NCBI GenBank assembly: GCA_963669155.1
Contig: OZ022583.1
Coordinates: forward strand, 3,951,609 to 4,015,608
Direction of reading: 5' to 3'
DNA from: Arbacia lixula
Lineage: Eukaryota > Echinodermata > Echinoidea > Arbacioida > Arbaciidae
Length of the DNA stretch: 64,000 nucleotides
A model generated the notes under the pieces. That model saw nothing but the letters and a program-made list of their open reading frames with translations. It was not told where the DNA came from and did not search any database. Below, piece after piece: positions 34,531 through 47,349 of the stretch. A program made the position numbers and the translations under genes. How positions within the stretch are numbered: position 1 is the first letter of the stretch; each line of letters starts with the position of its first letter.

Positions 34531-35901
34531 TTATAAAATGTATTTTCTTGTTATATTAGAGGAGGGTGAAAAATCACCAAAATACTGACAGGGGCTAGTT
34601 TTCTAGCCTGCTGTCATGAATCAAACCCATTGAATCATGCTATGCACTATACACTAGGAGAAACAACAAATTCACAGGTTATTTTCCATTATTAAGGGGC
34701 AATATTGCCTTGAGTGCTGCATAGTTCTTCCACTCTATGAGAGTCAAGGTACATGGTACGTGTTGATTGTTGATACGGTGGAATGATATTTTTAATCATG
34801 AGATCACTCCCGTAAGTTATGCGTAAGAAAGGTCATCAGATGTTCGTTAGGAGTAAAATTTCTCCCAGATGAATCCTAGTATATAGTGCTGCCTGGAAGG
34901 GGTGGTGAAATACATGCTTTAAAGTAGCTTGGCTCTCAGGAAGTTGGGCATTTCTAAACTTAACTATTCAATGGACACGTGGGGCAAGGGTGGACGAATG
35001 CTTAATTAGTCTTAAGTATCCAGACCAAGTTGTGATGACAGTGCTTAGTCCGTGTGATCACATACTAGAACCAAGATGAATTCCTATGCTTATGGATACT
35101 GTAACTTTGTGATAAGTATAAAGGTATCCGCAGACAACATGAATTTTCTTCAATATCAACCCAGCTAGCTCTGCACATTTGATATCGCTCTCTTGTACAA
35201 ATGCAATGACCAGGTCCTGCGACTCAGCCAGCTGCAGATCGAGTCGTACGACCGATCGCATCGTGTCATCTTCGGTGGCCTCAATGATTCAAATTGATGA
35301 TGATGCTACCCACTGACCCTCCATATATCATCTTAAAGAAGTGTCATCTTAAAGAAGTAGATAGATAATGAAAGCGATTACTCCTGGTTTAAACCTTTCT
35401 TGTGAAGAGGGCTGCCATATATTATATCCTCTCTGAACATGCGGGCCTGGCCTGCTTGTCTTCTTTCGGAGCCGGAGCTCATGTGTAATTCATATGCCCT
35501 CAGAGATGTCCTTTTCTTTCCTTTCTCTGGTCAGTAAACCTTCCATAAGCTGTAAGCCATCAACCATGCTAGCCTTCCTCAAAGGCCCCAACTCCATTTG
35601 TCAGCCCAGTATCTCACATGTCTCTTATTCTGCACATGAGATGGTGACTATATCCAAAATATAATTAATAATTCAGACTCCTGAATTCGACTTTTTTACC
35701 CCTAATATTCATTTTGCAATAATTAGAAAAATGGCAATTATATTCATATCATTTTTAAGGAGGCAGCCTACCCTTAAATGTTTTCAGAGAAAAAAGGGGA
35801 AAATGTCATATACAGCCAGCATCATACAATGAAAGTACAATTGTGAAAACACTAGTAAGGTGACTAGTAAGGTGTGAGGGACTACAAGAGGGACCATCAT
35901 C

Positions 35902-36388
35902 TTAAAGGGATAGTCCATTCTGAAGTTATAGTGTTTTAAAGAAAGGCAGAAACATAAAAGAAATATATGAGTGAAGGTTTGATGAAAATCTGTCAATGAA
36001 TAAGAAAGTTAAGATCTCTTAAAGGTTTGATTTTGTGACGTCACGTGCAAGGTGCTCTCCTATATGGTATGTACAATTTTTTTTTAATGAATTTTTCGCT
36101 AAAATATATGCATCATTTTACCTGTGCACTTGATACATCGTTAGAAACACATTTTTACACACAAAACTATGAAAAAAATCCTTCACCAAAAACAGAAAAA
36201 GAGCAATTAATGGAATTATACAGCATATGGGAGAGCATCTCGCATGTGACTTAACAAAATTAAGATTTCAAAAGATCATAACTCTCTTATCCTTTGATGG
36301 ATTTTTGTCAGACATTCAATAATATGTTCCTTTCATATTTCTGCTTTTATTAAAACCAACTTAATTTCAAGGTGGACTATATCTTTAA
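35902..36388. mobile_element. AGTTCACCCTG-family palindromic MITE, copy 2 (TTAA flanks)
   Basis: TTAA at 35902 and 36385 flank AGGGATAGTCCATTCTGAAG and TTTCAAGGTGGACTATATCT. Internal TGTGACGTCACGTGCAAGGT and ATATGGGAGAGCATCTCGCA blocks also occur in the copy at 45846. Confidence 0.9.
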
Positions 36389-37153
36389 CTTTGGCAGTTA
36401 TTAGGAGCCATTTATGAGCTAGTCTGTGGTTTTCAGACTGGCTGCCTTTTAATACTGACTAGCATGAGTGTGTACCTGCACACTACACTGTACTTGTCGT
36501 GTGAGTGATACCGAAGGCATGAGGCATGATATGTATCTGGATCAGCCATGCCTGATCAGACCCTGGTTGGATGTCAACTCAAGATGCGGTGCACGCCACT
36601 CTCTCCTCTTACCTGTGCATGCATTATTCATAAAGGCCTTCAGTAGCACAGGTGTACAAACTATTTCTCTTCTCTCTGTACATCTTCTTTCTATTGGGGT
36701 GGGAGGGGTTCAAGAAAGGCAACAGGGTACTTTGAAATCATGCACCCCTGTCAGTCAGGCGGTCAGTGGGTTTAATTGTGCCCAAGCTAGTTCTCATGTG
36801 ATATTGTTACTCACGAGCTAGGCATTAGCCTTTTTTTTTTTGTGAAGATACATGTTTGGAAATGGTGTCACAATAGAGTCTGTGTATGCAGTCTATGTAC
36901 AGTAATGATTGAATTCATGACTATTAATGAAATTAATGTTTCCATGATTGCATTCTGTGTATGTGTTAAAGATGATAATTTTTTGTTGCTCTTCTAGATT
37001 GAAAATATTCACTGAAGAAACATATGTGTGGTGTATCACATCATTGTTAATAAGTCTTCTTATTGATCAAGAGTCTCAAGACAGTCATGTTGCATCATAT
37101 TTGACTCACTTAGTAGGTATTAGTAGTACTGCTGGTTTTAGTTATGTGAAACT

Positions 37154-37239
37154 GGAGCCATGTTCATGAAACCTTACTAGTTAGATGAATGCACTTTGGC
37201 AACTAACTAGGCTTGGTAAGGTTTCATGAATATGGCCCC
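37154..37239. mobile_element. 86-bp foldback element
   Basis: GGAGCCATGTTCATGAAACC with TTACTAGTTAG is matched in reverse by CTAACTAGGCTTGGTAAGG and TTTCATGAATATGGCCCC. Unit of unknown class. Confidence 0.8.
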
Positions 37240-37684
37240 TAGCCACTTGTATATGGCAGTGTATGGGACTGGTACTGGTTTTAGTTCTTGTGAAACTGGT
37301 CACATGCATATGGCTGTGTATTAGAGGTGGTCTCTCAATAGCCAGTTATATTCCCTCACCTTGCATACATTATATATGAAATACTAGCTGCTACCACTCT
37401 GATGTTGAACTCTTCAAATGTCTTGTCCCTTGACAAAGTGTGTACAAAATAGATAACAGATTCAGGTGAGCAAGTGCAGTAGAAGGCATTAACTCTTTTT
37501 TCTTTGCCTGATAGAATAGCGCTGTGTGGGATTTGTGTGCATTATTTGTGAGCATTATTTGTGACAAAAAGCACAATTGGCACACACTGAGCCATAGGCA
37601 AGGAATAGAAGTGGTGCAGGTGCCTTTATCATGCATCAGGATCTTGTTCTTTCTGTAATGCTGTGATATCTAATCATGGTGGTC

Positions 37685-37915
37685 CCCAGTGTAGAAAACA
37701 TGCGGCGCAAACACCACACGTCAGGTCCAGAAAGTGATTGTGAGCAACGCGTAACTTAACTGTGCCACCCGTAGAATTACTTTCGGTCTTACTCTGATTT
37801 GTTTTTGCTTTCTTTCAGCCACGTGTTCCATAGTTGTGTACATGTCCAGCACAGTTGTCTGACAAAAAGTGATATTCTTTCCTTTTGAGCCACGTGTTTA
37901 AGATTTTCTGGTACT
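37685..37915 (+). repeat. 230-bp dispersed repeat, copy 2
   Basis: GGTCCCCAGTGTAGAAAAC, CCAGAAAGTGATTGTGAGC, GACAAAAAGTGATA and AAGATTTTCTGGTACTGACC are shared with 43316-43470 and, inverted, with 24800-25030. Confidence 0.75.
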
Positions 37916-38088
37916 GACCCGTCATCTAATGAGAATGGGACCCTTGGTTACAGCAGAACGCCTCTGCTAGGTGTATGATCCAAAGTCTCTGTAATCTTGG
38001 CCGCTATTTTTCCTTTACTTGATGAAAGTAACCTACGTCCAGAATCCAGATGTTATGCAAGTAGATGACATTTGTCTCAGATGGCTCT

Positions 38089-38460
38089 TTGAAGGGAGTA
38101 TACTGTACTGGGAAGACAAAAAACCTTCAAGATGGTGATCGTGAGCCGTCTTCTTATCAATGGTCTTAAATTCATGTATTGTCCATTTTAGAAACTTGCT
38201 GAAAGTGATTTGCCCTCAAATTATCCACTTTTGGAATGATTAGTGATTAAATCACAAATCCTCAAAATGTTCAGCCCGAACATTTTAATCTAATTTAATT
38301 GAATCACTAATTACTCGAAATGTGGATAATTTGAAGTCAAATCACTTTCAGCAAGTTTCTAAAATGGACAATACATGAATTTCAGACCATTGGTAAGCAG
38401 ACGGCTCACGATCACCATCATGAGGGTTTTTGTCTTCCCAGTACAGTATACTCCCTTTAA
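38089..38460. mobile_element. AGGGCATATACTG-family palindromic MITE, copy 2
   Basis: TTGA at 38089 and TTAA at 38457 flank AGGGAGTATACTGTACTGGG and its inverted partner. Arms contain CTTGCTGAAAGTGATTTGCC and ATGTATTGTCCATTTTAGAA, as in the copy at 27283. Ends 140 bp upstream of exon 4. Confidence 0.9.
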
Positions 38461-38600
38461 CTGAAAATATTTATTTCAGTGCCTGTGTTTTAAAATTGTT
38501 TTTTTTTTCAATGTTTTGTTTGTATTTATAGCTCATGATGTAAACAGACAATTATTATTTCTCTCTCTTTCTCCATTTTACCCCCCTTTTTTTGTGACAG

Positions 38601-38679
38601 TACTAGCGACGGTCGCGTTTGCATTTCTCCTGCTGCCCATGTGTCAGTATATATTGAGGCCCTGCTCAGCAGGAACAAA
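38601..38679 (+). CDS. SPPL3: SPPL3 exon 4: helix 3, [11 protein letters not shown]
   Basis: The acceptor TTTTTTTGTGACAG and donor GTAAGT frame a 79-base exon encoding [20 protein letters not shown] and then PCSAGT, residues 97-122, with two bases of the next lysine codon. The human counterpart reads [19 protein letters not shown] at this point. The exon is immediately followed, about 125 bp downstream, by a long CT-rich array on the sense strand. Confidence 0.97.
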
Positions 38680-38759
38680 GTAAGTACAACACATCCTCAT
38701 CAAATATTAAAGCATTTTCATAAAAACATATTGACATATTCTGTTGCCATCTGGCTCTG

Positions 38760-39000
38760 GCTCTCTCTATATCTCTTATTTCCCTCCAATATTTTCCCAA
38801 TCTCTCTCTCTCCCCCCCCCCCTCTCTCCCCCTCTCTCCCCCTCTCTCCCCCTCTCTCCCCCTCTCTCCCCTTCTCTCCCCTTCTCTCCCCCTCTCTCCC
38901 CCTCTCTCCCCTTCTCTCCCCTTCTCTCCCCCTCTCTCCCCCTCTCTCCTCCTCTCTCCTCCGCTCTCCCCCCTCTCTTTCCCCTCTCTCTCTCTCTCTC
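38760..39000 (+). repeat. CTCTCCCC array
   Basis: Near-perfect repeats of CTCTCCCC (10-20 units) flanked by CT runs, about 125 bp after the exon 4 donor. Confidence 0.95.
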
Positions 39001-39760
39001 AACACTATCTCCAATCCTTGCGGGGTGACATTGACAAGCTGCCACTCAAAGACTTCACAGTGTCACCTCAATGCCTCTAATGTGCCACAGAACAATGCAA
39101 TGTAGCAGGACAAAGAGCATAATTATGCCAGTGGAGTATGTTGTCTCTGACATTGATCAAGACAATACCTGAGCTTCCTGTTTGCTAATAATCACATGGA
39201 TGACATTGCGATCTGAATTCTTCTCATGCGGAAAACCGGAAGCAGCATGTAAAGTTGATTAAAGATGTCCTCAGCTGATATTTTGAGCCTTATTGTCACT
39301 GCGCAGTGGTTATGGCCGACCAGCTGCTTGGTACATTAATGTGCCTGCCTCTCCCTTGTACTAAAGGAGCATGATAGAAAACATGTCAATCAGTATTGCA
39401 GGGGTATCCCGGGGGTATCACATGTAATGAGTTTCATGGTACACCACCTGATAGTCCATGAAAGAACTGTTGGGTTATTAATCTCTCTCTCTAAGAAATA
39501 CTCCCGTCTTACCCTCTCCATCTGTTTTCTTCTTTTTTTACTCTTGTTCTACGAGTGGCTCTTTTTAGAGAGAGCTACTCTGAAAGAATAACCTAGCTGT
39601 CCTGGAATACTCTACCTCTCCACTCTATCGATCTCTTTTCTTTCTTTTCTCACTCGCTCTCTAAACAGCTCTTTTCACAGTTATTCCCAAAGAATTACCC
39701 AACAGTCATGTACCATGAAACTCATAGTACACTTCTCACCATGCAAGAACATTCGATACC

Positions 39761-39996
39761 CTTTTTACATTGGGTTTTCTTAGCCCCGTACTATTGTGGG
39801 GTTAGCCCTGCTTTTCTGCAGGGCCAAATAATTCTGGACTATAGTGGGGCTAGCCCACTTTGGTAAAAACCAATATGTAAACAGAATGTGGTCCAAGCTT
39901 AGCCCTGCATCATAGGTGGGTAAAGGGGGGGGGGGGGGGGGTTGGCCTTAGTCCCACCCCCTAAGGGGCTAAGGACATTTTTGCCAGTGTAAAAAG
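39761..39996. mobile_element. 236-bp CTTTTTACA...TGTAAAAAG inverted-repeat element
   Basis: Ends CTTTTTACATTGGGTTTTCT and TTTGCCAGTGTAAAAAG, with internal TTAGCCCCGTACTAT, GGGGCTAGCCC and CCCTAAGGGGCTAAGG words. A 20-G run sits inside. Shares the TTAGCCCCG / GGGGCTAAG vocabulary with the element at 48518-49024. Confidence 0.7.
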
Positions 39997-40821
39997 CATA
40001 TAACATGCCATGTGTGTATTTTTTTTCTTCATTACTGCGCACAAACCAAGAAGTTAAGTTGATCTGGCATAGTAAGGGTTAGCTAAGGAACATATCTTGA
40101 TTCCCCCTCGCCCTGATGTTATGTCAATTGATCAATCATTAAGGCTGTAAAAGGGGCCAATAGGGATTGGAGTGCCTGATAACTAGACGGTGAGAGGCAG
40201 GCAGGCTTTATGGAAGGTGCTTCAAAGCCCTTCAGTTTCTCCCATACCATGCTAAACTGGGTCACCAAATGAGCTATGAATATTTCAGCATGTGTTTGTG
40301 CTCACGGAAGGCATATCGATGAAGTCGCCTCTCTGTGGAAGTTGTAAGAAATGGATTATTTTGGATCGCTTGAGATATTTTCCCATGTGAAAATGGTATT
40401 GTTTGTTGCCATGACTACTGTTTTAAAGGTAGTGTATCCCTTTTGCAGATTTTAATTTCAAATTTTGTGAAACTTTGCATGAAACACAGTAACAGCATAT
40501 ATGGGTCCACTTGAGACTTGACAAATAGAATTTAAATATTGTATGAAAAAAATTTTTTTTCAAGATTTGCATTTTTCAGGCTGTATCACTCTTAGCCTGC
40601 CATCCAGGGTATTGTTCATTTATAATCCACACAGGAAAAAAAGCGTCTAGAATTCTAAGACTAGTCCCTTTATCATTCTCCTATTTTCTCAGGGGAGCTG
40701 AAGAAGAAATCCAGAATGATTAGTCTACTGCAGCCAGACCCCATTATTGAATAGTTTGGCTTAGAAATGTCCAGTAGCCATGAAGCATGCAGGCTGTATC
40801 ATCCTTAATTATTCACTGTAG

Positions 40822-41477
40822 GTGCGTCTGCATTAGCCGATCTGACAGTTTGCTTATCTGGGGAACTAGCCTGAAGCGCGTCTTCTTAGCTTGAAACTCG
40901 GGATACGTTAGCTTGAAACTCGGGATACGTTAGCTTGAAACTTGGGATATGTTAGCTTGAAACTCGGGATACGTTAGCTTGAAACTCGTGATACGTTAGC
41001 TTGAAACTTAGGATACGTTAGCTTGAAACTCGCGATACGTTAGCTTGAATCTCGGGATATGTTACCTTGAAACTCTGGATATGTTAGCTTGAAACTTGGA
41101 ATGCATACATTTTCTGGATATTCGCAGTGTGCGACGGAAACAGGTGATCACCACATAGCTTTGGTTGTGAGATCGCCTTTACGTATGTATAAGACCTAAC
41201 GTAAACAATGCCTTAGTGCACGCTGATGCATGATGGGATCAAGAAATTTTCAGGCTAATGAAGTCACTCCACAAAATAGTGAGCTAGTTTGCAAATTAGC
41301 TCGCTAGTAGGCCATCTACCCCAAGATTTCCTGGAAAAATTTCTCTGCCAAATAGCTAGCTATTTTGCCTAATCTGGCTAATGAAGATGCAAATACCTAG
41401 CTATTTTGGTGTCAGGCTAGCTATTCCTATCACGTAATACATAGCTATTTCGCTACATCGGGCTAATGAAGACAACC
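40822..41477. mobile_element. GTCTGCATTAGCC inverted-repeat element carrying a satellite
   Basis: GCGTCTGCATTAGCCGAT near 40824 faces ATCGGGCTAATGAAGAC at 41457-41473. Between them are the 22-bp array (40885-41102) and several TAGCTATTT / AAATAGCTA blocks. A right end of the same family (ATCGGGCTAATGCAGACG) is at 45262-45280 without an obvious left partner. Confidence 0.6.
40885..41102 (+). repeat. 22-bp tandem array, about ten copies
   Basis: Repeats of TTAGCTTGAAACTCGGGATA plus CG, with scattered C/T and A/G differences between units. Confidence 0.97.
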
Positions 41478-43315
41478 CTTGTGCTGCAAGTAAATGAGGT
41501 GAAAGCCCACATTCTTAACACTTCCATACATAAATGTCAGTTTGGGGCAGTGGAAGTGAGTAATGTCCTCGCAGCTAAATGATTATTTTAGTGGTCTATC
41601 TTCTAGGCAGTTGGGCATTTGAAAACCAATCTATTCAATAATCAGGTCTGGCTGCAGTAGACTAATCATAATCAATTTCTTCTTGAGGCACGGACTGATT
41701 AAGTAGAAGAATGTTTTAGTGGCTAGTCTTAGAGTAGAGACTCTATTTGGCAGTTTGGATAAAAACATATCCAAATAGCTTGGAAACAAGGCAAATTTTA
41801 AAGTGGTGGGAGGGATAATACGAACCAGCAGCATCCTGCGCTAGCTTCACTACAAGGTGAAAGGAAATTAGTCTCTAGGCTCATACGCATTGTTATAATC
41901 TGCTATTGTTTGCTTAAGTTATTTTGCATATCTACCATTTGTGTATGTTACGTAAGTTAAAGTGATAATGTATAGGCATACTTGTAGGCCACAGTGTTAA
42001 TTTCCATAAGGAATAGATCATTATTATTGGAGTAAGTATCCATCATAGACAGAGACTTGAGAAGGGAAGACCTGTCTGTGGATATGGCACGTACACTCCA
42101 TCAAATATTTATGCGATGTTCGAGCAACATACGCCACAAATCAAACAGTACGTACAGCATTTCAAGCATATTGGCTCCATATGCCTGTCGTGTGTTTATA
42201 CCCTATATGTCCTGCTATAGATTTATAGTTTTGGCTTTCTCGTGATTGTATACAACCAGCAGTCTGTAGAAACTAAGGTTCTTATTTCCCAGTATGTCTG
42301 AATTATGATAATGTCTGAATTATAGACATTGATTTACAACATGTAGAATTCATGTGTCAAAGCTAGGGTCATGACTTGTATCAAAAAGACAATTTGCAAT
42401 ATATATGAACTCCCCTGTTATTAATCATTAAATGAAGTGCCCAACCTAACCTTAAACTTAAGCTTATAGATAATGATGATAATTATTAACAATAGTAGAC
42501 GTAATGGTCATAATCATATGCACAAACACAATTATTATACTAAGTCATTAAAAAATATAATGATTATAATAACTTATCTGTGTAGGCTGCATACTGTGGT
42601 AATGATGATCATAATTAATGATGTTCAGAAAGAAAATGAGGGTACGAACAACTATAATGAAAGAAAGCAGTAACAATGTTGATAATACCATTAGCACCTA
42701 TACATACATGTAGAGGGTTTCTTCAGGGGAAATGGGGGGGGGGGGTGCTTGAGAAATATTTGTAAAGTAGAGACTGAGCAGCATGCAAGGTGCTGTGAAG
42801 GAAGAAGTGGAGGGGGACGTGAGGGGGGGGGGGAGGTGATGAGTGGGGAGGGGGAATGGTGAGAGGGGTTTAGAACGGAAGGAAGGAAACGGTGCATTAA
42901 GACATCAGTCAGTCCCATGCACTGTGCTTGGTGTCCTGATCTTCCTGGGTTTTTGGTCTGGGATGATTGACAAGTTCTCAGGACATGCAGGCAGGTTGAA
43001 AAGAGGGTTTATATAATATAAAGGTAAAGACTAGAAGAAGTAAAGATTCCAGGACCTCATCATCACAGTGCTGGATCTTGTTTGATTTCCACAGCTTTAT
43101 GATTCAAGTTGATCACTTCCTGGTCTCCTGAAATCACAAAATATGAGCTGTGGTCACTGCAGAATGACGCTGTCGTGGGCCATAATCTTTAAACCATTAT
43201 TTTTATCCCATACATTTAAAGAATCGCTTTTTAAAGGTTACTCAATACTGAAGATACCGATCTCCAAGACACAGGGATTTACAAGTGTAAAAGCTTGCCT
43301 TTCGTGTAGCAGAAT

Positions 43316-43470
43316 TCGGTCCCCAGTTTAGAAAACGTGCATTACACACAGTGTGTTTTAGGGCCAGAAAGTGATTGTGAGCCACCCATTAAATCAGTAT
43401 CAATCTTATCATTGCTATTATTTTGCCCATTTGAGGAGCGTGTAAAAGATTTTCTGGTGACCACGTATGC
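43316..43470 (+). repeat. 230-bp dispersed repeat, copy 3 (partial)
   Basis: CGGTCCCCAGTTTAGAAAAC, CCAGAAAGTGATTGTGAGC and AAAAGATTTTCTGGTGACCA match the copy at 37685. Confidence 0.7.
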
Positions 43471-45609
43471 TCTGAAATTCACTGTGGGTAGTTTGTCATT
43501 GGCGTTCAGTGGTATGTAAGGGTTGTTGGCTGGGCTTGGCTACAGATGGTGAATAGAGAATTGGGAGTGGAGCTGGTGCACATATTGTGTGCATGATGTA
43601 TTCCTGTATGCTGTGACCAGGGCAATGATTGTGACATCCCTCACAGCTAAGTAACTGTAGGCTGCCATGAAGCCAGACTCATATAGGCCTGGAATTTGAC
43701 CTAGTTTGTTTCATATCCCCTTCATCAATGGACATAACTCTCACCCACTTCCCCTCCTTCATGCATCCTGCATACATGCATTATAAATGTGTTTAAATGC
43801 AGGGCTTCATGAAAGAGGTGCCTTCTTTGCTTTCTTTCATTAAAATCAGGTTACGATAATCTAGGCCAGGTTGGATTTAATCCTTTAAACTCTTTTCATT
43901 ATGAGATCCACTGAAATGTCTGTGATAGTGTTTTATATATAACCTACGGTATGAGGATAGGGTCTTCTGCATGGCACTCAGTGCAGATCATTGACCCAGT
44001 GTAGTTGACTGCGTATTAGTATTATAATGGACGCTCTCGCTGCAGAGTACTAGCATAATGGAACCTCTCGCTGCAGACTCCTTGAGGTCACAAGCAATGG
44101 ATTAATTCACACCCCTTGATCAGGTCAGCTGAGGGGATTAATAAACGGTGGTGTGAGATGGGCGCAGGTACAGCAGTGTGAGAGCTGTCTGTGGGAGTAA
44201 GGGAGAAGATGCATCCATTCAGCCAAAATTAATCTAATCTAATCTAATGTCTTGATCTCATCTCGAGTCTTTTCTGTCTTTCTGTGTATCGCTCCTTTTT
44301 TTCTCACTCGCTCCCTTTTTCTGTCTGTTGCTCCCGCTCTCTGACCGTCCATCTTTTTTCTTTGTCGCTAAATATATGTCTCCCTCGTTTTCTTATCATC
44401 TTTCACCAACTCCCTCTCTCTCTTTTACTCTTTCCATTTCTTTTTACTTTCTCTTTTTCGCTATCTATTTTTCCCTATTTATCTCTCTCTTTCCATCTCT
44501 TTTTACTTTCTTTTTCTCGTGCCATCTTTATCTCCCCCACACTCTCTCCCTCTCTTTCATGCGATCTCATTCTCCCTGTCTTTTTTCTCTTTCTGCCTTT
44601 CCCTTGCTCTTTCTAAACACAACAAAAAAAAGAAAGTCCCCCCCCCCCCCCTAAGCAAAATAGCATAACTATTTATTGAAGAGGTTTTGAGCAACACAAC
44701 TTGGCAGGATTGTACCTTCACTTATTGGTTAACTTCTGCATGAAAATCACATTAATCCACTCATTCATGCATGAGTGAGCACACACAAAATAGCACTTTT
44801 CTTAAGTCACAAGGGTAATTTGGGGATTCTGTCATATGAATTTTTATTAAATTCCATTTCTGGTGCATAATTTGTCTTTCCATTGTTAATCATCCATCTC
44901 TCAATGCTCTAAAACCTTTCCCGACACAACCCATTGTTCTGGTTGAATGAGCACAGTTTAAAAAATATTCATCCCTCTTCAGTTTGAAACTTTTAAAAAC
45001 CCTTTATTTTTGTGTAAAAATAAAACTGGATATTTGACAAAGATGTAACATGACCTGTTATGTGAACATAAAAAGTCATTTTCATGTCATAGTTGAGTGA
45101 GTACACTTTTAAAATCGAACAAGAAATGCAAAAATGCACTGTTAAAACGGCATAAACAATTACCCTTGTAACTTTTGAAAAGTGACAATTCTCGACCAAA
45201 TAGCTATTTCGGGATCTGGCTAGCTATCCCGATTATGAACTAGCTAGCTATTTCACCACATCGGGCTAATGCAGACGCCCCTTTATTTGTCAGATGGGAT
45301 CAGCTATGTCCCAATAGCCTGGGAGCCAGGCTAATAATATATTACCTGGCAAAATATGACTGACTCGTTGAGCAGAAGTGTTATGGTGCCGGGCCATTAT
45401 GATTGTGGTATGTTTTCCTGCAGTGTGCATGGCCTGAGGTCATTGCATGGGGTATAGAAATCTCAGCGACGGACGCCAGATCAGGTATGGCTGGAAATGA
45501 AACAGGGTCATCTTGCTAACCTGATTAGCAGCGTTGACTCCAGGTGATCAGCGCTGGTGCATTGTGGGGCCTGCGCGCTACATGTCAGTGATTCCACATA
45601 ACATGTCAG

Positions 45610-45692
45610 CAACTTTAGCCTGCTCAGTCCCACAGGCAATGAACTGTGTTGTAATTTATATTGGACTATGATTTCTTTGTACTGAGAGGGTT
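45610..45692. repeat. Short CTCAGT element, copy 3
   Basis: Starts GCTCAGTCCCACAGGCAATG and ends TTGTACTGAGAGGGTTAA, with GTGTTGTAATT in the middle as in the 29-kb array units. Confidence 0.75.
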
Positions 45693-45845
45693 AATGCTGG
45701 ATGTACATCTTCCAGTATTTCCAATCATGGCCCCATCCTATGAAGAGTTGTGATTGATCTAAATCGATCGCAACTCCAGTCCTATCGGTCGTAAGTCTTT
45801 ACAAAAACGGGCTGATTTAATAGGATATGGATCCCACTATAAGGC

Positions 45846-46355
45846 TTAAAGGGGAAGTTCACCCTGAAATTATTTTGGTTTCAATAAAAAGAGACAAATG
45901 AAAGAAACATATGAGTGAAGGTTTGACGAAAATCGGTCAAAGGAAAAGAAAGTTATTTGATTTTAAAGTTTTGATTTTGTGACGTCACGTGCGAGGTGCT
46001 CTCCCATACATGTATGTTGTGTACAAAATAAGTCGATAAATTGCTTTTTTTCTGTTTTTGACAACGGAATGATTTTTTTTCGTACAGGTATGTGTGTAAA
46101 AACGTATTTCTGATAATGTATCAAACGCACAAGTAAAAGGATGCATATATTTGTGAGAAAATGCACATTTTCGAAAAAAATTGTACACAACATATGGGAG
46201 AGCACCTCGCATGTGAAGTCACAAAATAAATACTTTAGAATCAAATAACTTTCTTTTACTTTGACCGATTTTCTTCAAACCTTCACTCATATGTTTTTTT
46301 CATTTGTCTCTTTTTATTGAAACCAAAATAATTTCAGGGTGAACTTCCCCTTTAA
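45846..46355. mobile_element. AGTTCACCCTG-family palindromic MITE, copy 3 (TTAA flanks)
   Basis: TTAA at 45846 and 46352 flank AGGGGAAGTTCACCCTGAAA and TTTCAGGGTGAACTTCCCCT. Arms are about 240 bp and highly complementary (GGTTTGACGAAAATCGGTCA / TGACCGATTTTCTTCAAACC). The best preserved copy here, so probably the youngest. Confidence 0.95.
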
Positions 46356-47349
46356 ACACTGCTAACATCATCTATAATGCATTGTTGGCTGAAACTGGAA
46401 ACTAATGATTCATAGGGTTAGAATGTGGTTGAAGTTCAGTCCAACTCAGAATATCCCAGACGAAGAAGCCGACTTGTCACTGACATGTCAAAGTAATCAC
46501 TTCCTCCAAATTGTTGTGACAGTGGGATGCAATATTTTACAAATAAAGCTACTATAAAGTTTCCATATTGTGTGACAGGGCAGGTGATATATTACATATT
46601 GATAGGCGCATGGCTTTGTGCAAATTCAAATGTAAGAGGGAAACATGGAACCATGTTGCTAATTGTGTTGATTTAAAACCCATATATTGTACGGTGATAT
46701 AGGCAACAACTGCCTTAAAACTGCTGGACAGCACCTAGACCTTGTAAAAACTTTCTGTGGATGTACAGATTTATTGACAGAGGGTTGCGTGTACCTGCAA
46801 ATGACATATCGTCACCTACCGCTCATGAGTAGACTATGGCCGCCATGTCAGTGGGCATGCATAGAACTCTCCTGCATCGATGAAAAGAGGTCATGTCTTA
46901 GGCTGGCTTAATTGCAGGCTTTTGCACTATTTCTAATTCAAACTCTAAAGACAGAGTCCAGTATTCACAAGACTAGTCACTCTGTCGTTTTTCACTTTTA
47001 TCCTTCTGTGTCAGGGCTAGCTGGAGAATGAGAATGATTAGTCTCCTGCAGCCAAACCCGTTAATTAAATGCTTTATAGTTTGGATTGGAAATGCTGAAC
47101 AGTCTTGAAGCCAGACTAGTCATGTCTGTAACTGTGCATGTATGCATGTCCTTGTCTCCTTGACAGCATTTTGGCTTATTTCCTCAGTGGGGTCTGTGCA
47201 AGACCCCCGTTGTCACATATTACAGGTCTTCCTGGCTACTAGCATGTAGCTACTAGCTACGGGGCAGACTCACATTGCTCAATAGGCATGATCATACAGG
47301 GGGAGTGTTACCCACACATTCAGTCACCGGCCATGTTGCCTTTGTTTTC

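Larger units (their letters stand above)
24718..38600. other. SPPL3: SPPL3 intron C, 13.9 kb
   Basis: Bounded by GTATGT and GACAG. Apart from the repeats listed separately there is unremarkable AT-rich sequence at about 29970-30990, 34530-35880 and 36390-37680. A 22-base T run lies near 30149. No second gene is supported. Confidence 0.75.

Noticed and set aside
38641-39105. 154-codon frame continuing from exon 4 into the intron
   Set aside because: Crosses a good donor site into a CTCTCCCC array; the exon is the family-matching part in another frame.
40885-41102. CRISPR-like regular spacing of repeats
   Set aside because: The 22-bp units are directly contiguous with no unique spacers and the genome is eukaryotic; it is a satellite. 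The same applies to 55335-55775.
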